A stretch of 29,954 nt of DNA from assembly GCA_035293985.1 (NCBI GenBank), contig DATGLS010000020.1, positions 1 through 29,954 on the forward strand. Reading direction: 5' to 3'. This stretch comes from JAVDCA01 sp035293985 (GTDB lineage Bacteria; Pseudomonadota; Alphaproteobacteria; Rhizobiales; Xanthobacteraceae). Positions 15,453 through 22,728 of this stretch are shown here, one piece after another. A model generated the notes under the pieces. The model was not told the DNA's origin. It was given only the letters and a program-made list of their open reading frames with translations, and did no database searches. The position numbers were made by a program, and so were the translations under genes. Numbering within the stretch: position 1 is the first letter of the stretch; every line of letters starts with the position of its first letter.

Positions 15453-16622
15453 TCATCGCCCGCTCGGCGCGACCGGAAAACACAGAACGGTTCGCGATCC
15501 CGTTTCCATCTCGACGAATTCGACCCGTCCCTGGATTTGTTGCGCCAGTGCTTCGACCAGGGTGAGCCCGGTCCCTTTGCGCGGAGGAACCTCCATCCCG
15601 CGCCCATCATCCTGGACCGAGACACAGCCCTCCGTGGCGTTGCCTACGAGCGCGAAGGAGATGTCGATGCGCCCGGCGCCGTTGCCGAACGCGTATTTGA
15701 TGCTGTTGGTGACGAGCTCGTTGACGACGAGACCGGCAGGCACAGCGCGGTCGATCGGCACTCTGGCGGGTTCGGCATCCACCTGCAGGCTGATGTCCGG
15801 GCGGCCAGGATCGACGTTGGTGCACAGCGAGCGCAGATATTGCGCGAAGTCGACGCTGCCGGTCGACGTGCTGAGCGAAAGCAGGTCATGGGCGAGCGCC
15901 ACGGCCTGGATCCGGCCGATCACGGCTGTCAGCTTGTCGCGAACCTCCGGCGAGCCTTCCCGCATCTGCAGGCTGAGGAAGGCAACTATGATCTGCAGGT
16001 TGTTCTTGATCCGATGCTGCAGCTCGCGAACCACAATGCCCGATTGTGCCTTCTCGCGGGCCCTCTCGGCGCGCTCCTCGATGATGTTCTGCTGTGCTTG
16101 GTGGAGCGCCAAGCAGGTGCCCATGACGTTGGCGAGCGTGCTCAGGAAGCCGATGTCCCATTCGTCGAACGACGTCGGCGTCGTGCTGTCCACCTCGAGG
16201 ATGCCCCACGTCGACCCGTCGATCATCACCGGCACGTTGATCAGCGAGACGATACCGTGCTCCTCCAGGATGCGTGGGAACGTGAATTCCCTCGCTTCAT
16301 CCGGATTGTTGATGACCACGGGTGCCCCGGTCTGGAAGGCATGTCCGGCAGGCGAACGATAATCGATGGACAGGACGGTGTTGCCCACGACTCCCGCCTG
16401 CCAGCCGACGCCGGCCTCGACCAGGAGGTCGCCCGTTTCCGGCCGATGGCGCATCACCTTCGTGTGCTCGATGTGCGTGACCCGCGAGACCTGCGCGGCC
16501 ACATAGTGCATCAGCCGGTCCGGCGGCATCGCTTCCGGGCCGATCCGGCTCAAGCCTTCCAGCACGCGTTGGTACTCCCGAACGCGCGCCATCGTTTGCT
16601 CGATGGCTCCGGAACTCTTCAT
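15453..16622 (-). CDS. GAF-domain sensor histidine kinase, HisKA_2 type
   Basis: 389 residues, no membrane segment, so cytoplasmic. Residues about 35-175 form a GAF sensor domain (NTVLSIDYRSPAGHAFQTG, NVPVMIDGSTWGILEVDS). A short coiled coil follows, then the HisKA_2 dimerisation/phosphoacceptor motif RELQHRIKNNLQII with H203, and an HATPase domain with N box VVNELVTNSIKYAF and G box QDDGRGM then GTGLTLV. Kinases of this branch (HisKA_2/HWE) often act on single-domain regulators or PhyR in alphaproteobacteria. The EcfG-type promoter ends only 8 bases before ATG 16622, so the message may be leaderless or translation may begin at Met11 (16592). No response regulator is adjacent. Confidence 0.9.
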   Translation of the reverse strand: MKSSGAIEQTMARVREYQRVLEGLSRIGPEAMPPDRLMHYVAAQVSRVTHIEHTKVMRHRPETGDLLVEAGVGWQAGVVGNTVLSIDYRSPAGHAFQTGAPVVINNPDEAREFTFPRILEEHGIVSLINVPVMIDGSTWGILEVDSTTPTSFDEWDIGFLSTLANVMGTCLALHQAQQNIIEERAERAREKAQSGIVVRELQHRIKNNLQIIVAFLSLQMREGSPEVRDKLTAVIGRIQAVALAHDLLSLSTSTGSVDFAQYLRSLCTNVDPGRPDISLQVDAEPARVPIDRAVPAGLVVNELVTNSIKYAFGNGAGRIDISFALVGNATEGCVSVQDDGRGMEVPPRKGTGLTLVEALAQQIQGRVEFVEMETGSRTVLCFPVAPSGR

Positions 16623-16630
16623 GCCGAGCT

Positions 16631-16656
16631 AACGAGTGGCGCACAAAGGCCGTTCC
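16631..16656 (-). promoter_or_regulatory. EcfG-type promoter of the sensor kinase
   Basis: Minus strand GGAAC (16656-16652), 17 bases, CGTT (16634-16631). The match is exact. Its closeness to ATG 16622 argues for a leaderless transcript or a start at codon 11. Confidence 0.7.
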
Positions 16657-16815
16657 TCCCGGTCGTCGGAGGCCCGTAATCGATGCGACTCTACGCCTGA
16701 CGGGCTGCGCATTCGCATCGGGGAAGCAGCAGCGCCGCCGCTTGGGATTATCGTCGTGTCTCGATTTGGCCGGCGCCGCTCCGCTGCGCTCATCTTTCGC
16801 TTCGTGAACGCAAGC

Positions 16816-17121
16816 TCATGCTTTCACAAACAGCAGCAATCCGCAGACCGCAAGACCGGCGATGACCAGGAGGGCAGCCGACAGTATCCAGCCGTGACCG
16901 CGTCTCGCTCGCATTTGCGGTGCTCGGCGTCTGCTCGTTTCCGCACTGTGCGCGATGGCGCCCGCATGGGCGGTCATCGGGGTGCCGGCTGCCTCCTCGT
17001 CGGTGCCGAGCGGCGCCGCCGCCGGATCGGGGAACGCGACCTTTTCGCCGGTGCGGCCACTATCGATCTCGTCACGAAGTCGGGCCGGATAGGACCGCTC
17101 CGGACTACTGCCGTTCCTCAC
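16816..17121 (-). CDS. small C-terminally anchored membrane protein (hypothetical)
   Basis: 101 residues starting at GTG 17121, chosen because GGAGGTG lies 5 bases upstream; a longer frame from 17229 has no such site. The N-terminal part is hydrophilic, with the stretch PARLRDEIDSGRTGEKVAFPDPAAAPLGTDEEAAGTP of a type recognised from many small rhizobial proteins. Basic residues (RRRAPQMRARRGHG) then precede a single C-terminal hydrophobic helix (WILSAALLVIAGLAVCGLLLF) ending KA. It is probably a tail-anchored inner-membrane protein. Function unknown. It shares the stress-gene neighbourhood, but no EcfG-type promoter was found in front of it. Confidence 0.7.
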   Translation of the reverse strand: MRNGSSPERSYPARLRDEIDSGRTGEKVAFPDPAAAPLGTDEEAAGTPMTAHAGAIAHSAETSRRRAPQMRARRGHGWILSAALLVIAGLAVCGLLLFVKA

Positions 17122-17507
17122 GCGAGCACCTCCACTTTCAAGAGAGCGCGTTGGCGTCGATCGACCTGCTGAGCCGATCGCGTCCTGACCGGCAGGTGGG
17201 ACCTGTGAGGTCGCTCGACGTTCGCGCACCCGCTTCTACAACGCGGTTCCGAGAGCGGTCGGCGCCGACGCCGGGCCAACGCGCGGGTGGAAACAAGGTT
17301 CGTCTCGTGCGCGGATCGAGCCAACCAGAGCAGCGGCGCGAATCTGGCTCTTGAGTCGACGATGATTCTCTTTGCAGGAATCGAACGTGCGCTTGCGTGC
17401 GATGGGCGCGCTTGCGACAGGCGCGCGCGACGATTTTCTCGCTCATGCCGCCGCGCTTCGCTCCGCCGTGCGGCGCAGATGGCTCGCACGGTGTTTGCCC
17501 ACCCGCA
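17122..17507. other. intergenic region, no gene recognised
   Basis: 386 bases between the divergent small membrane protein and the manganese catalase promoter. GGAAC on the minus strand (17250-17246) lacks a matching nGTT at 16 or 17 bases. Open frames here have arginine-rich, feature-less translations typical of noncoding GC-rich DNA. Confidence 0.4.
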
Positions 17508-17532
17508 GGAACATAGCCCGGCGCGTGAGGTT
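17508..17532 (+). promoter_or_regulatory. EcfG-like promoter of the manganese catalase gene
   Basis: GGAAC (17508-17512), 16 bases, GGTT (17529-17532). The -10 has G instead of C at its first, less strict base. The catalase ATG is at 17569. With the insertion sequence in place this promoter fires into the IS, antisense to istB. Confidence 0.6.
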
Positions 17533-17568
17533 GGAGTCTTACTCACCCCGTGACCGTCTGGTGTTCGC

Positions 17569-17627
17569 ATGTATCATCACGTCAAGAAGCTCATGTATAC
17601 GGTGCGGGTGGACGAGCCCGACCCGCG
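17569..17627 (+). pseudogene. 5' fragment of manganese catalase gene, cut by IS21 element
   Basis: ATG at 17569 opens MYHHVKKLMYTVRVDEPDP, the typical manganese catalase N-terminus, and the frame is broken after 19 codons by the left end of the insertion sequence (17628). The missing continuation (RFGNMLLEQFGGANGE) resumes in phase at 19931 after the 5-bp target duplication. No strong ribosome-binding site is seen; a GGAG lies far upstream (about 17533). Confidence 0.85.
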
Positions 17628-17675
17628 TGTCAAACGCCATCCGGAATTGCCCCCTTTGCGTCATGAAGAACTGCC
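17628..17675 (+). repeat. IS21 left terminal repeats
   Basis: TGTC tip, then GAATTGCCCCC (about 17642-17652) and AACTGCCCCC (about 17666-17675). These correspond to the two boxes at the right end in inverted orientation. Confidence 0.85.
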
Positions 17676-17688
17676 CCCACCCTCGGGT

Positions 17689-18546
17689 TCATGATCTCGG
17701 TTGAAGGTTGCTTTCGCCGGGGAGGGGCCGGAGGGAGGCGGAGCCGACCGGAGGCCCGTCCCCGGCGAGCGGCTTGACGAGCCCGCTCTTGCGCTTGGCG
17801 CGGAGCCGATAGCTGTCGCCACGGATGGTCAGCACATGGCTGTGGTGCAAGAGCCGGTCCAGGATGGCGGTGGCGACGACCGGATCGGCGAACACCGTGC
17901 CCCATTCGGCAACGCTCCGGTTTGACGTGATCAGCATGGCGCCTGTTTCGTAGCGTCGGCTGACCAGCTGGAAGAACAGGTGCGCCGCGTCGGGTTCCAG
18001 CGGCAGATAGCCGAGCTCGTCGACGATGAGCAGCTTCGGTTTCGACAGCGCCAGCAGTTTCTCGTCCAGGCGCCGCTCGCCGTGCGCCTTGGCGAGGCCG
18101 GCGACCAGCGTCGTCGCGGTCGTGAACTGCACGGTGTATCCGGCCAGGATCGCCTCCCGCCCGAGCGCGATCGAGAGGTGGGTCTTGCCGACGCCTGGCG
18201 GCCCGAGCAGCAGCACGTTCTCGCCGTTGGCGATCCAGCGTGACGCGGCCAGGTCGCGGATCTGCTTCGGATCGATCGAGGGCTGCGCCTCGAAGTCGAA
18301 GCTCGCAAGCTCTTTCACCGCCGGGAAGTGCGCGAGCTTCAGGGCCATCTCGATGCGGCGGTGATCCTTGCGGGCAATCTCACGCTCGCACAGCAGGATC
18401 AGTGTCTCCCGCGTCGACAAGTTTGCGCGCGAGGCCTCATCGAGCAGGCTGTCGAGGCGCTCGCGGATGCCGGAGAGCTGCAATCGCGCCAGCATGGCGT
18501 CGAGCGGATCGGACGAGAGTTCGGTGGCCTTCTTTGCCCGCGTCAT
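17689..18546 (-). CDS. istB: IS21-family helper ATPase IstB
   Basis: 285 residues. IstB is the AAA+ helper that selects and remodels target DNA and stimulates the IstA transposase. Walker A is GPPGVGKTH (residues 115-123), and Walker B is LLIVDELGYLPL, followed by the sensor segment MLITSNRSVAEWG. The N-terminal helical region (MLARLQLSGIRERLDSLL) is the usual IstB lead-in. It is a little longer than typical because of a loose proline/serine-rich tail after KRKSGLVK. The start codon shares one base with the istA stop (TGATG), coupling their translation. Confidence 0.95.
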   Translation of the reverse strand: MTRAKKATELSSDPLDAMLARLQLSGIRERLDSLLDEASRANLSTRETLILLCEREIARKDHRRIEMALKLAHFPAVKELASFDFEAQPSIDPKQIRDLAASRWIANGENVLLLGPPGVGKTHLSIALGREAILAGYTVQFTTATTLVAGLAKAHGERRLDEKLLALSKPKLLIVDELGYLPLEPDAAHLFFQLVSRRYETGAMLITSNRSVAEWGTVFADPVVATAILDRLLHHSHVLTIRGDSYRLRAKRKSGLVKPLAGDGPPVGSASLRPLPGESNLQPRS

Positions 18547-19853
18547 CAGAAGCTCCCCCCGATCGCTGCCTCGTATTCGACAAGAGGCCGCAACAACGAG
18601 GGCGGTGAAGCCGACGACGACACTGCCGCCGCGGTCTCCGCTCGGCAGACCGCGCCATCGCGACCAGCAACTCCGTCGAGGTGGGTGGAATCGACGATCC
18701 GCTCACGCCGTCCCCCCGATTGCTTGTGGACCGCAACCTCGTGCATGCCGTGGCGCACGCGCACCTCGCCGGCCGCCACCGTCACCGCCACGCGCTCCCC
18801 GATCAGCCGCCACGGCACCGAGTAGCTGTTGGTGTCGATCTCGACCGCACAATCGTTGCCGACGACGCGGGTCAGCTCGCGCAACGATCCGAACGATGGT
18901 CGCCCGCCGAGCGGCTTCAACCGATGCGCTTCGTCCCGCTCGAAGCGGGCGATCGGCATCTCCCCGGTCGTGCCGTGGATACGCACGTTCGCTACCTCAC
19001 GCTCCCACTTGGCGAGATGCGCCTCGAACGCCTCCCAGCTCGCGAAGCAATGCCCCGCGATCGCGTTCTTCTTCACGTAGCCGACGCCGCTCTCCGTCTT
19101 GCCTTTCGTGCGCGCCCGATACGGCGCGCAGGCACGAGGGGCGAAGCCCCAATGCTTCGCGAATGCAATGAGCTTGTCGTTGAACACGACCGACCGGCTC
19201 ACCGCGTCGTGGCGCACGACGAGTGCGCGCGGATTGTCCATCAACACGTCCTGCGGCACGCCGCCGAAGGTCGTGAACGCACTCTCGAGCCCCGCGAACC
19301 AGTGCTCCTGCTTCTCGGCTCGGAATGCACGCACATGCAGCCGCCGCGAATGCCCGAGCGTCGCCACGAATACGAATGCCTTGATCTTCGCGCCGTCGAT
19401 CTCGACCGGCCGCTCGCCAAAGTCGATCTGCAGCTGTCGCCCCGGTGGTGTCTCGAACCGCGTCGTCGCCAGCGCCTCCGCCCTCAGCGCTTGACGGTAG
19501 GCCCGCACGGCGCGTTGCAGCGTTCGCCGGCTCACCGCCACGCCCTTCTCGCCCAACAGGTCCTGGCGCACCACATCCGCATTGCCACGATGCCGAAGGA
19601 ACCGCTCGCGCAGCCAGCCCTCCAGCCCAGCGAGCCGTTTCGGCCGATCAGGCGACCGGAACGGCTTCACCCCGCCCGCCGCGACGTACGCCCTCACGGT
19701 GTGATGGCTGCAGCCCAGATGCCGCGCGATTCGCTTCAGCCCCCACCCGCACGCCTTCAGTCGCAACATCTCCGCGATGTCGTCCGGCGTCTTCATCGCC
19801 TGCCCCCGTGGATCGCTCCACGATCGGCTTGCCCTGATTCGTTCCTCGTTCAT
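18546..19853 (-). CDS. istA: IS21-family transposase IstA
   Basis: 435 residues. The N-terminal helix-turn-helix is AEMLRLKACGWGLKRIARHLGCSHHTVRAYV (residues about 27-57). The DDE catalytic core shows D144 (LQIDFGE), D206 (VLMDNPRA) and E254 (KGKTESGVGYVKK). The C-terminal Mu-like beta-barrel region includes VGNDCAVEIDTNSYSVPWRLIG. The start at 19853 follows GGAGAGAG; an alternative Met20 lies at 19796. No frameshift or stop interrupts it, and the catalytic residues are all present. Confidence 0.95.
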   Translation of the reverse strand: MNEERIRASRSWSDPRGQAMKTPDDIAEMLRLKACGWGLKRIARHLGCSHHTVRAYVAAGGVKPFRSPDRPKRLAGLEGWLRERFLRHRGNADVVRQDLLGEKGVAVSRRTLQRAVRAYRQALRAEALATTRFETPPGRQLQIDFGERPVEIDGAKIKAFVFVATLGHSRRLHVRAFRAEKQEHWFAGLESAFTTFGGVPQDVLMDNPRALVVRHDAVSRSVVFNDKLIAFAKHWGFAPRACAPYRARTKGKTESGVGYVKKNAIAGHCFASWEAFEAHLAKWEREVANVRIHGTTGEMPIARFERDEAHRLKPLGGRPSFGSLRELTRVVGNDCAVEIDTNSYSVPWRLIGERVAVTVAAGEVRVRHGMHEVAVHKQSGGRRERIVDSTHLDGVAGRDGAVCRAETAAAVSSSASPPSLLRPLVEYEAAIGGSF

Positions 19854-19884
19854 TCGCTCTCTCCTCGGTTATCCAAGGAGGGGG

Positions 19885-19930
19885 CAATTCCTCGTGACGC
19901 CGAGGGGGCAATTTTCCATGGCGCGCGACA
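19885..19930 (-). repeat. IS21 right terminal repeats
   Basis: Read from the tip on the minus strand: TGTCGCGCGCCATGG, AAATTGCCCCC, then GGAATTGCCCCC about 19 bases further in. This mirrors the left end, including a shared GCGTCA(T/C)GA spacer. Confidence 0.85.
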
Positions 19931-19945
19931 CCGCGTTTCGGCAAC

Positions 19946-21139
19946 ATGCTGCTCGAGCAGTTTGGTGGCGCGAACGGCGAGCTCGCCGCCGCGATGCAAT
20001 ATTCGATCCAGGGTCTCAACTGCGAAGATCCGGCGCGTAAGGATCTCTTGATGGACATCGGCACCGAGGAATTGAGCCATCTCGAGGTGATCGGCACCCT
20101 CGCCAGGCTGCATCTGAAGCCCCTGAAGTCCGTTCGCGACGCAGCCGAAGCCGATCCCCTCATCGCGATTGCGGGCGGTGGTGGCCTGAACCTGTTCAAC
20201 TCCATGGGCAATCCGTGGACGGCGGATTATCTCAAGATCACCGGCGAGCTCGATGTCGACCTGCGCAACAATATCGCCGCGGAAGCGCGAGCGAAGATCA
20301 CCTACGAGCGTCTCATCAATTTCTGCCGAGATGCCGGCTCGAAGGATGCCCTGCAGTTCCTGATGACGCGTGAGATCACGCACATGCGGGCGTTCGCCCT
20401 CGCGCTGGAAAGCATGGGCAAACCTCCCTTCAGCATCGGCAAGATCGCGCCGACCCCGACGCTGGTGAACCAGTTCTTCAATGATTCGACCGGTGAGGGC
20501 GATCACGGCGAGGTGGATACCCGGGGGCCATGGAACCAGGGAGGAGAGTGGGAGTTCGTCGAATCCCCGGCGCTGCAGGCCAGCCAGGATGGTTCGTCTT
20601 CCCCGATCCATGCGCAAAGCTCCGACTCGTCCGAGCCGGAAGAAATCCAGGAGTTGCTCGTCACCGAGCTGCGCGACATCCTGCATGCGGAGAAACAGCT
20701 GCTCAAAGCGTTGCCGAAGATGGCGAAGGCGGCGCGTTCGACCCAGCTCGCCTCCTTGTTCGAGGTGCACCTCGCCGAAACGGAGAAGCAGGTCGAACGC
20801 CTCAATGAAGGCCTCCAGCTGCTCGGAGCGCCGGCCCGCGCCAAGACTTGCAAGGGCATGGCGGGCCTGATCGAGGAAGGTGAGGAGGTCATGGCCGAGG
20901 GGAAGGAAAAAGATGACGCTGCCGCCGACCTCGCGCTGATCGGCGCGGCGCAGCGGGTCGAGCACTACGAGATGGCGGCTTACACGACGGCCCGCAACCT
21001 TGCGCTCCAGCTACGCCAGCCTGCGATCGTGCAGCTTCTCACCCTATCGCTGGGTGAAGAGCAGAACGCCGGCCAGCTTCTCGACCAGGTAGCCCAGCCG
21101 CTGATGTCGGTGGCGAGAATGCCAGCGAGCGTCGAGTAG
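19946..21139 (+). CDS. manganese catalase fused to a DUF892/YciE-like domain (5'-truncated by IS21)
   Basis: A 397-residue remainder of a 420-residue protein whose first 23 codons were separated by the IS; the reading frame continues in phase from 19931. The catalase part (to about residue 200) holds the dimanganese ligands, numbered on the rebuilt protein: E35 in GGANGELAAAMQY, E65 and H68 in GTEELSHLE, E144 in ITYERL and H169 in REITHMRAF. It would disproportionate hydrogen peroxide. A Ser/Glu-rich linker (SSDSSEPEEIQ) leads into a complete ferritin-like DUF892 domain (LLVTELRDILHAEKQLLKALPKMAKAA to EEQNAGQLLDQVAQPL). All ligands survive the insertion, but the native start and promoter are cut off, and ATG 19946 has no ribosome-binding site. 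It is probably silent unless the IS supplies transcription. Confidence 0.9.
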   Translation: MLLEQFGGANGELAAAMQYSIQGLNCEDPARKDLLMDIGTEELSHLEVIGTLARLHLKPLKSVRDAAEADPLIAIAGGGGLNLFNSMGNPWTADYLKITGELDVDLRNNIAAEARAKITYERLINFCRDAGSKDALQFLMTREITHMRAFALALESMGKPPFSIGKIAPTPTLVNQFFNDSTGEGDHGEVDTRGPWNQGGEWEFVESPALQASQDGSSSPIHAQSSDSSEPEEIQELLVTELRDILHAEKQLLKALPKMAKAARSTQLASLFEVHLAETEKQVERLNEGLQLLGAPARAKTCKGMAGLIEEGEEVMAEGKEKDDAAADLALIGAAQRVEHYEMAAYTTARNLALQLRQPAIVQLLTLSLGEEQNAGQLLDQVAQPLMSVARMPASVE

Positions 21140-21327
21140 GCCTGCTGCTGGGCTCGGGCCGTGCGGAAAATCCGCGGCTTCGCCGTATCGTGACGTTCTC
21201 CGCGCACCCTGGCGCGCCGCCTGTGATTCGGACTGCTCAATCCGTGGCGTCACGCCCTCAGCATCGAGTCGGCATTGAATCAGTCTTGCAGGAAGCGAAT
21301 GTGCCCACTGCGGCGCGGTCGGCGCCC

Positions 21328-21352
21328 GGAACGCTGCGATTGCCTCCGGGTT
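21328..21352 (+). promoter_or_regulatory. EcfG-like promoter of the second small secreted-protein gene
   Basis: GGAAC (21328-21332), 16 bases, GGTT (21349-21352), the same variant -10 as the catalase promoter. The ATG follows 29 bases later with AGGAG before it. Confidence 0.62.
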
Positions 21353-21381
21353 GCTCGATCGAGGCGTCCACAGGAGCTGTG

Positions 21382-21648
21382 ATGATGCGTTCGGCAAAAT
21401 GCGTGGCGCTCGTCGTTTCCGCCCTGCTTGCGCTGACGAGCGTCACGTTTGCGCAGCGGACCCCTGATCCGAACAGCACTCACGGATCACCGACGAACGG
21501 CCAAAGTGTTGGCAACCAGTCGGGTGGGGCCGGCGCTCAGACCACTGGCTCGGACTCGGCAACCGGCGGCGGGAACGAGAGTGGCACCGGAAGCGGCGCT
21601 GCCTCATCGGGCCCAAGCGGCGGTGGGAGTTCGGGCAGCGGCCGCTAG
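21382..21648 (+). CDS. small secreted Gly/Ser-rich protein
   Basis: 88 residues. ATG 21382 has AGGAG upstream; a second ATG follows directly (21385). The signal peptide is CVALVVSALLALTSVTFA, with Q next. The mature chain of about 60 residues is almost only Gly, Ser, Thr, Asn and Gln (GNQSGGAGAQTTGSDS), so it is surely disordered. Its architecture matches the gene at 15043-15348. It has its own EcfG-like promoter and a strong terminator after it, so it is monocistronic. Function unknown; a role in the envelope under stress is inference. Confidence 0.7.
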   Translation: MMRSAKCVALVVSALLALTSVTFAQRTPDPNSTHGSPTNGQSVGNQSGGAGAQTTGSDSATGGGNESGTGSGAASSGPSGGGSSGSGR

Positions 21649-21692
21649 CTCGAGGGCCTTTCAAGGGAAGTGTTGCTTCCTCCGCTTCCCTG

Positions 21693-21721
21693 AAGAGCCC
21701 GGCCGTTGCGGCCGGGCTCTT
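21693..21721 (+). terminator. Rho-independent terminator after the small secreted-protein gene
   Basis: AAGAGCCCGGCC (21693-21704), loop GTTGC, GGCCGGGCTCTT (21710-21721): a perfect 12-bp stem followed by TCTC. It is 45 bases after the stop codon at 21648. The tail is short on T but the stem is very stable. Confidence 0.8.
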
Positions 21722-21910
21722 CTCTGCGTGACCTCCGATTCATCGTCGCGAGAAGGTCGCAACGGCATCAGCTCACAGGTTCGAGCGCTCGCGCACGACC
21801 GAGCCTTTGGCACGATCTCCCGGCCCTCTCTGTTCGCCGAGGACGCGGCCGAGCCTCGATGCAGGCTACTCGCCCGGCGAGTTACTTTTGCGACGCCCGA
21901 CAGCGCGCGC

Positions 21911-21935
21911 GGAACGCGCTGCGTGCTTCGCCGTT
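21911..21935 (+). promoter_or_regulatory. EcfG-type promoter of the DUF892 gene
   Basis: GGAAC (21911-21915), 16 bases, CGTT (21932-21935), an exact match to the consensus. The ATG lies 29 bases downstream (21965) after AAGGGAGAAAG. Confidence 0.75.
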
Positions 21936-21964
21936 GCCTTGTCGAATCCCAAGGGAGAAAGAAT

Positions 21965-22468
21965 ATGGCCCAGGAAAAAGCACGCGATCTGCTCATCGTC
22001 GGACTGCGCAACGCACATGCCATGGAGGTGCAAGCGCGCGAACTGATGGAGCGGCAATCGGGACGGCTCGACGATTTCCCCAAGGTCAAAGCGCGCGTCC
22101 GTCAGCATCTGGACGAAACCAATACGCAGATCAAACGCCTTGAGAAATGCCTGTCCGGATTGGGTGAGAGCGCATCTACGGTCAAGGACACGGCGATGTC
22201 CTTCGTTGCCAACATGGCCGCGCTCGGACACGCCGTCGCCGCCGACGAGGTGCTGAAGAACACGTTCGCCAACAACGCCTTCGAGCACTACGAGATCGCG
22301 GCCTATAAATCGCTGCTCACCCTCGCCCGCCAGGCGGGCGTCGCGGCGGCGAGCGACGAGTTGGAACGTTCGCTGCGCGAGGAGGAGCAGATGGCGCAAT
22401 GGATCGACGACAACATCGCCGATGTCACCCTCGGCTATCTCGCCAAGGAGGAACGCGCGGCTGCGTGA
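21965..22468 (+). CDS. DUF892 / YciE-type ferritin-like protein
   Basis: 167 residues, four-helix ferritin-like fold of the DUF892 family. Family marks are the N-terminal ARDLLIVGLRNAHAMEVQARELM, the central helices with DETNTQIKRLEKCL, then AFEHYEIAAYKSLLTLA and EEEQMAQWIDDNI. Glu and His residues on helices A (H18, E21), B (H51, E54) and the later EHYE and EE pairs could form a dimetal site. Relatives (YciE, YciF) are induced by osmotic, stationary-phase or oxidative stress; the chemistry is not established. It is a paralogue of the C-terminal domain of the neighbouring catalase fusion. The start is supported by GGGAG and an exact EcfG-type promoter; the frame continues upstream to 21449, but that part overlaps the previous gene and terminator. 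Confidence 0.88.
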   Translation: MAQEKARDLLIVGLRNAHAMEVQARELMERQSGRLDDFPKVKARVRQHLDETNTQIKRLEKCLSGLGESASTVKDTAMSFVANMAALGHAVAADEVLKNTFANNAFEHYEIAAYKSLLTLARQAGVAAASDELERSLREEEQMAQWIDDNIADVTLGYLAKEERAAA

Positions 22469-22583
22469 TCGCGCGACTCATCCGGCCCGGGCTGTGCGCG
22501 AGATCATTGCGACCGTGCCGACTCACGGGAGGCGCCTCCCCACACTCCCTTCCCTGTGATGGAGCGAACCGACGGGCGCTTTT

Positions 22584-22653
22584 GCCAAGCTTGCCGTCGC
22601 GACGGGTGAAGTACGATGACCGCCGTGGAAAACGCCTGAAGGCAAAGCTTGGC
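22584..22653. repeat. inverted repeat with long loop between the DUF892 and PEBP genes
   Basis: GCCAAGCTTGCC (22584-22595) faces GGCAAAGCTTGGC (22641-22653), complementary apart from one extra base, around a 45-base loop. A separate perfect palindrome GGGAGGCGCCTCCC lies at 22527-22540. No gene is seen in 22469-22728, where two genes converge. The structures may terminate transcription from one or both sides. Confidence 0.45.
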
Positions 22654-22728
22654 TCGAAACTGGCCGATCCGAACGGGGCGGCGTTGCGCAGGCAGGCCCT
22701 TTTTACCTGTTTGGACCATGCAAGCACC

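Larger units (their letters stand above)
17628..19930 (-). mobile_element. complete IS21-family insertion sequence
   Basis: 2303 bases carrying istA and istB on the minus strand. The ends are related inverted repeats beginning TGTC: left TGTCAAACGCCATCC then GAATTGCCCCC, right (minus strand) TGTCGCGCGCCATGG then AAATTGCCCCC. Each end has a second internal copy of the TGCCCCC box about 20 bases further in, as IS21 elements have multiple terminal transposase-binding repeats. CCGCG flanks both sides (17623-17627 and 19931-19935), a 5-bp target duplication. Both genes look intact, so the element is probably active or recently arrived. Confidence 0.95.

Noticed and set aside
17230..17250. EcfG promoter for the small membrane protein at 16816-17121
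   Set aside because: GGAAC is present on the minus strand, but no nGTT occurs 16 or 17 bases downstream.
18681..20051. 456-codon plus-strand frame across istA and the IS right end
   Set aside because: Antisense shadow of istA; it would cross the IS junction and has no recognisable domains.
21449..21964. 172-codon N-terminal extension of the DUF892 protein
   Set aside because: It overlaps the small secreted-protein gene, its terminator and the EcfG-type promoter; ATG 21965 has a good ribosome-binding site.
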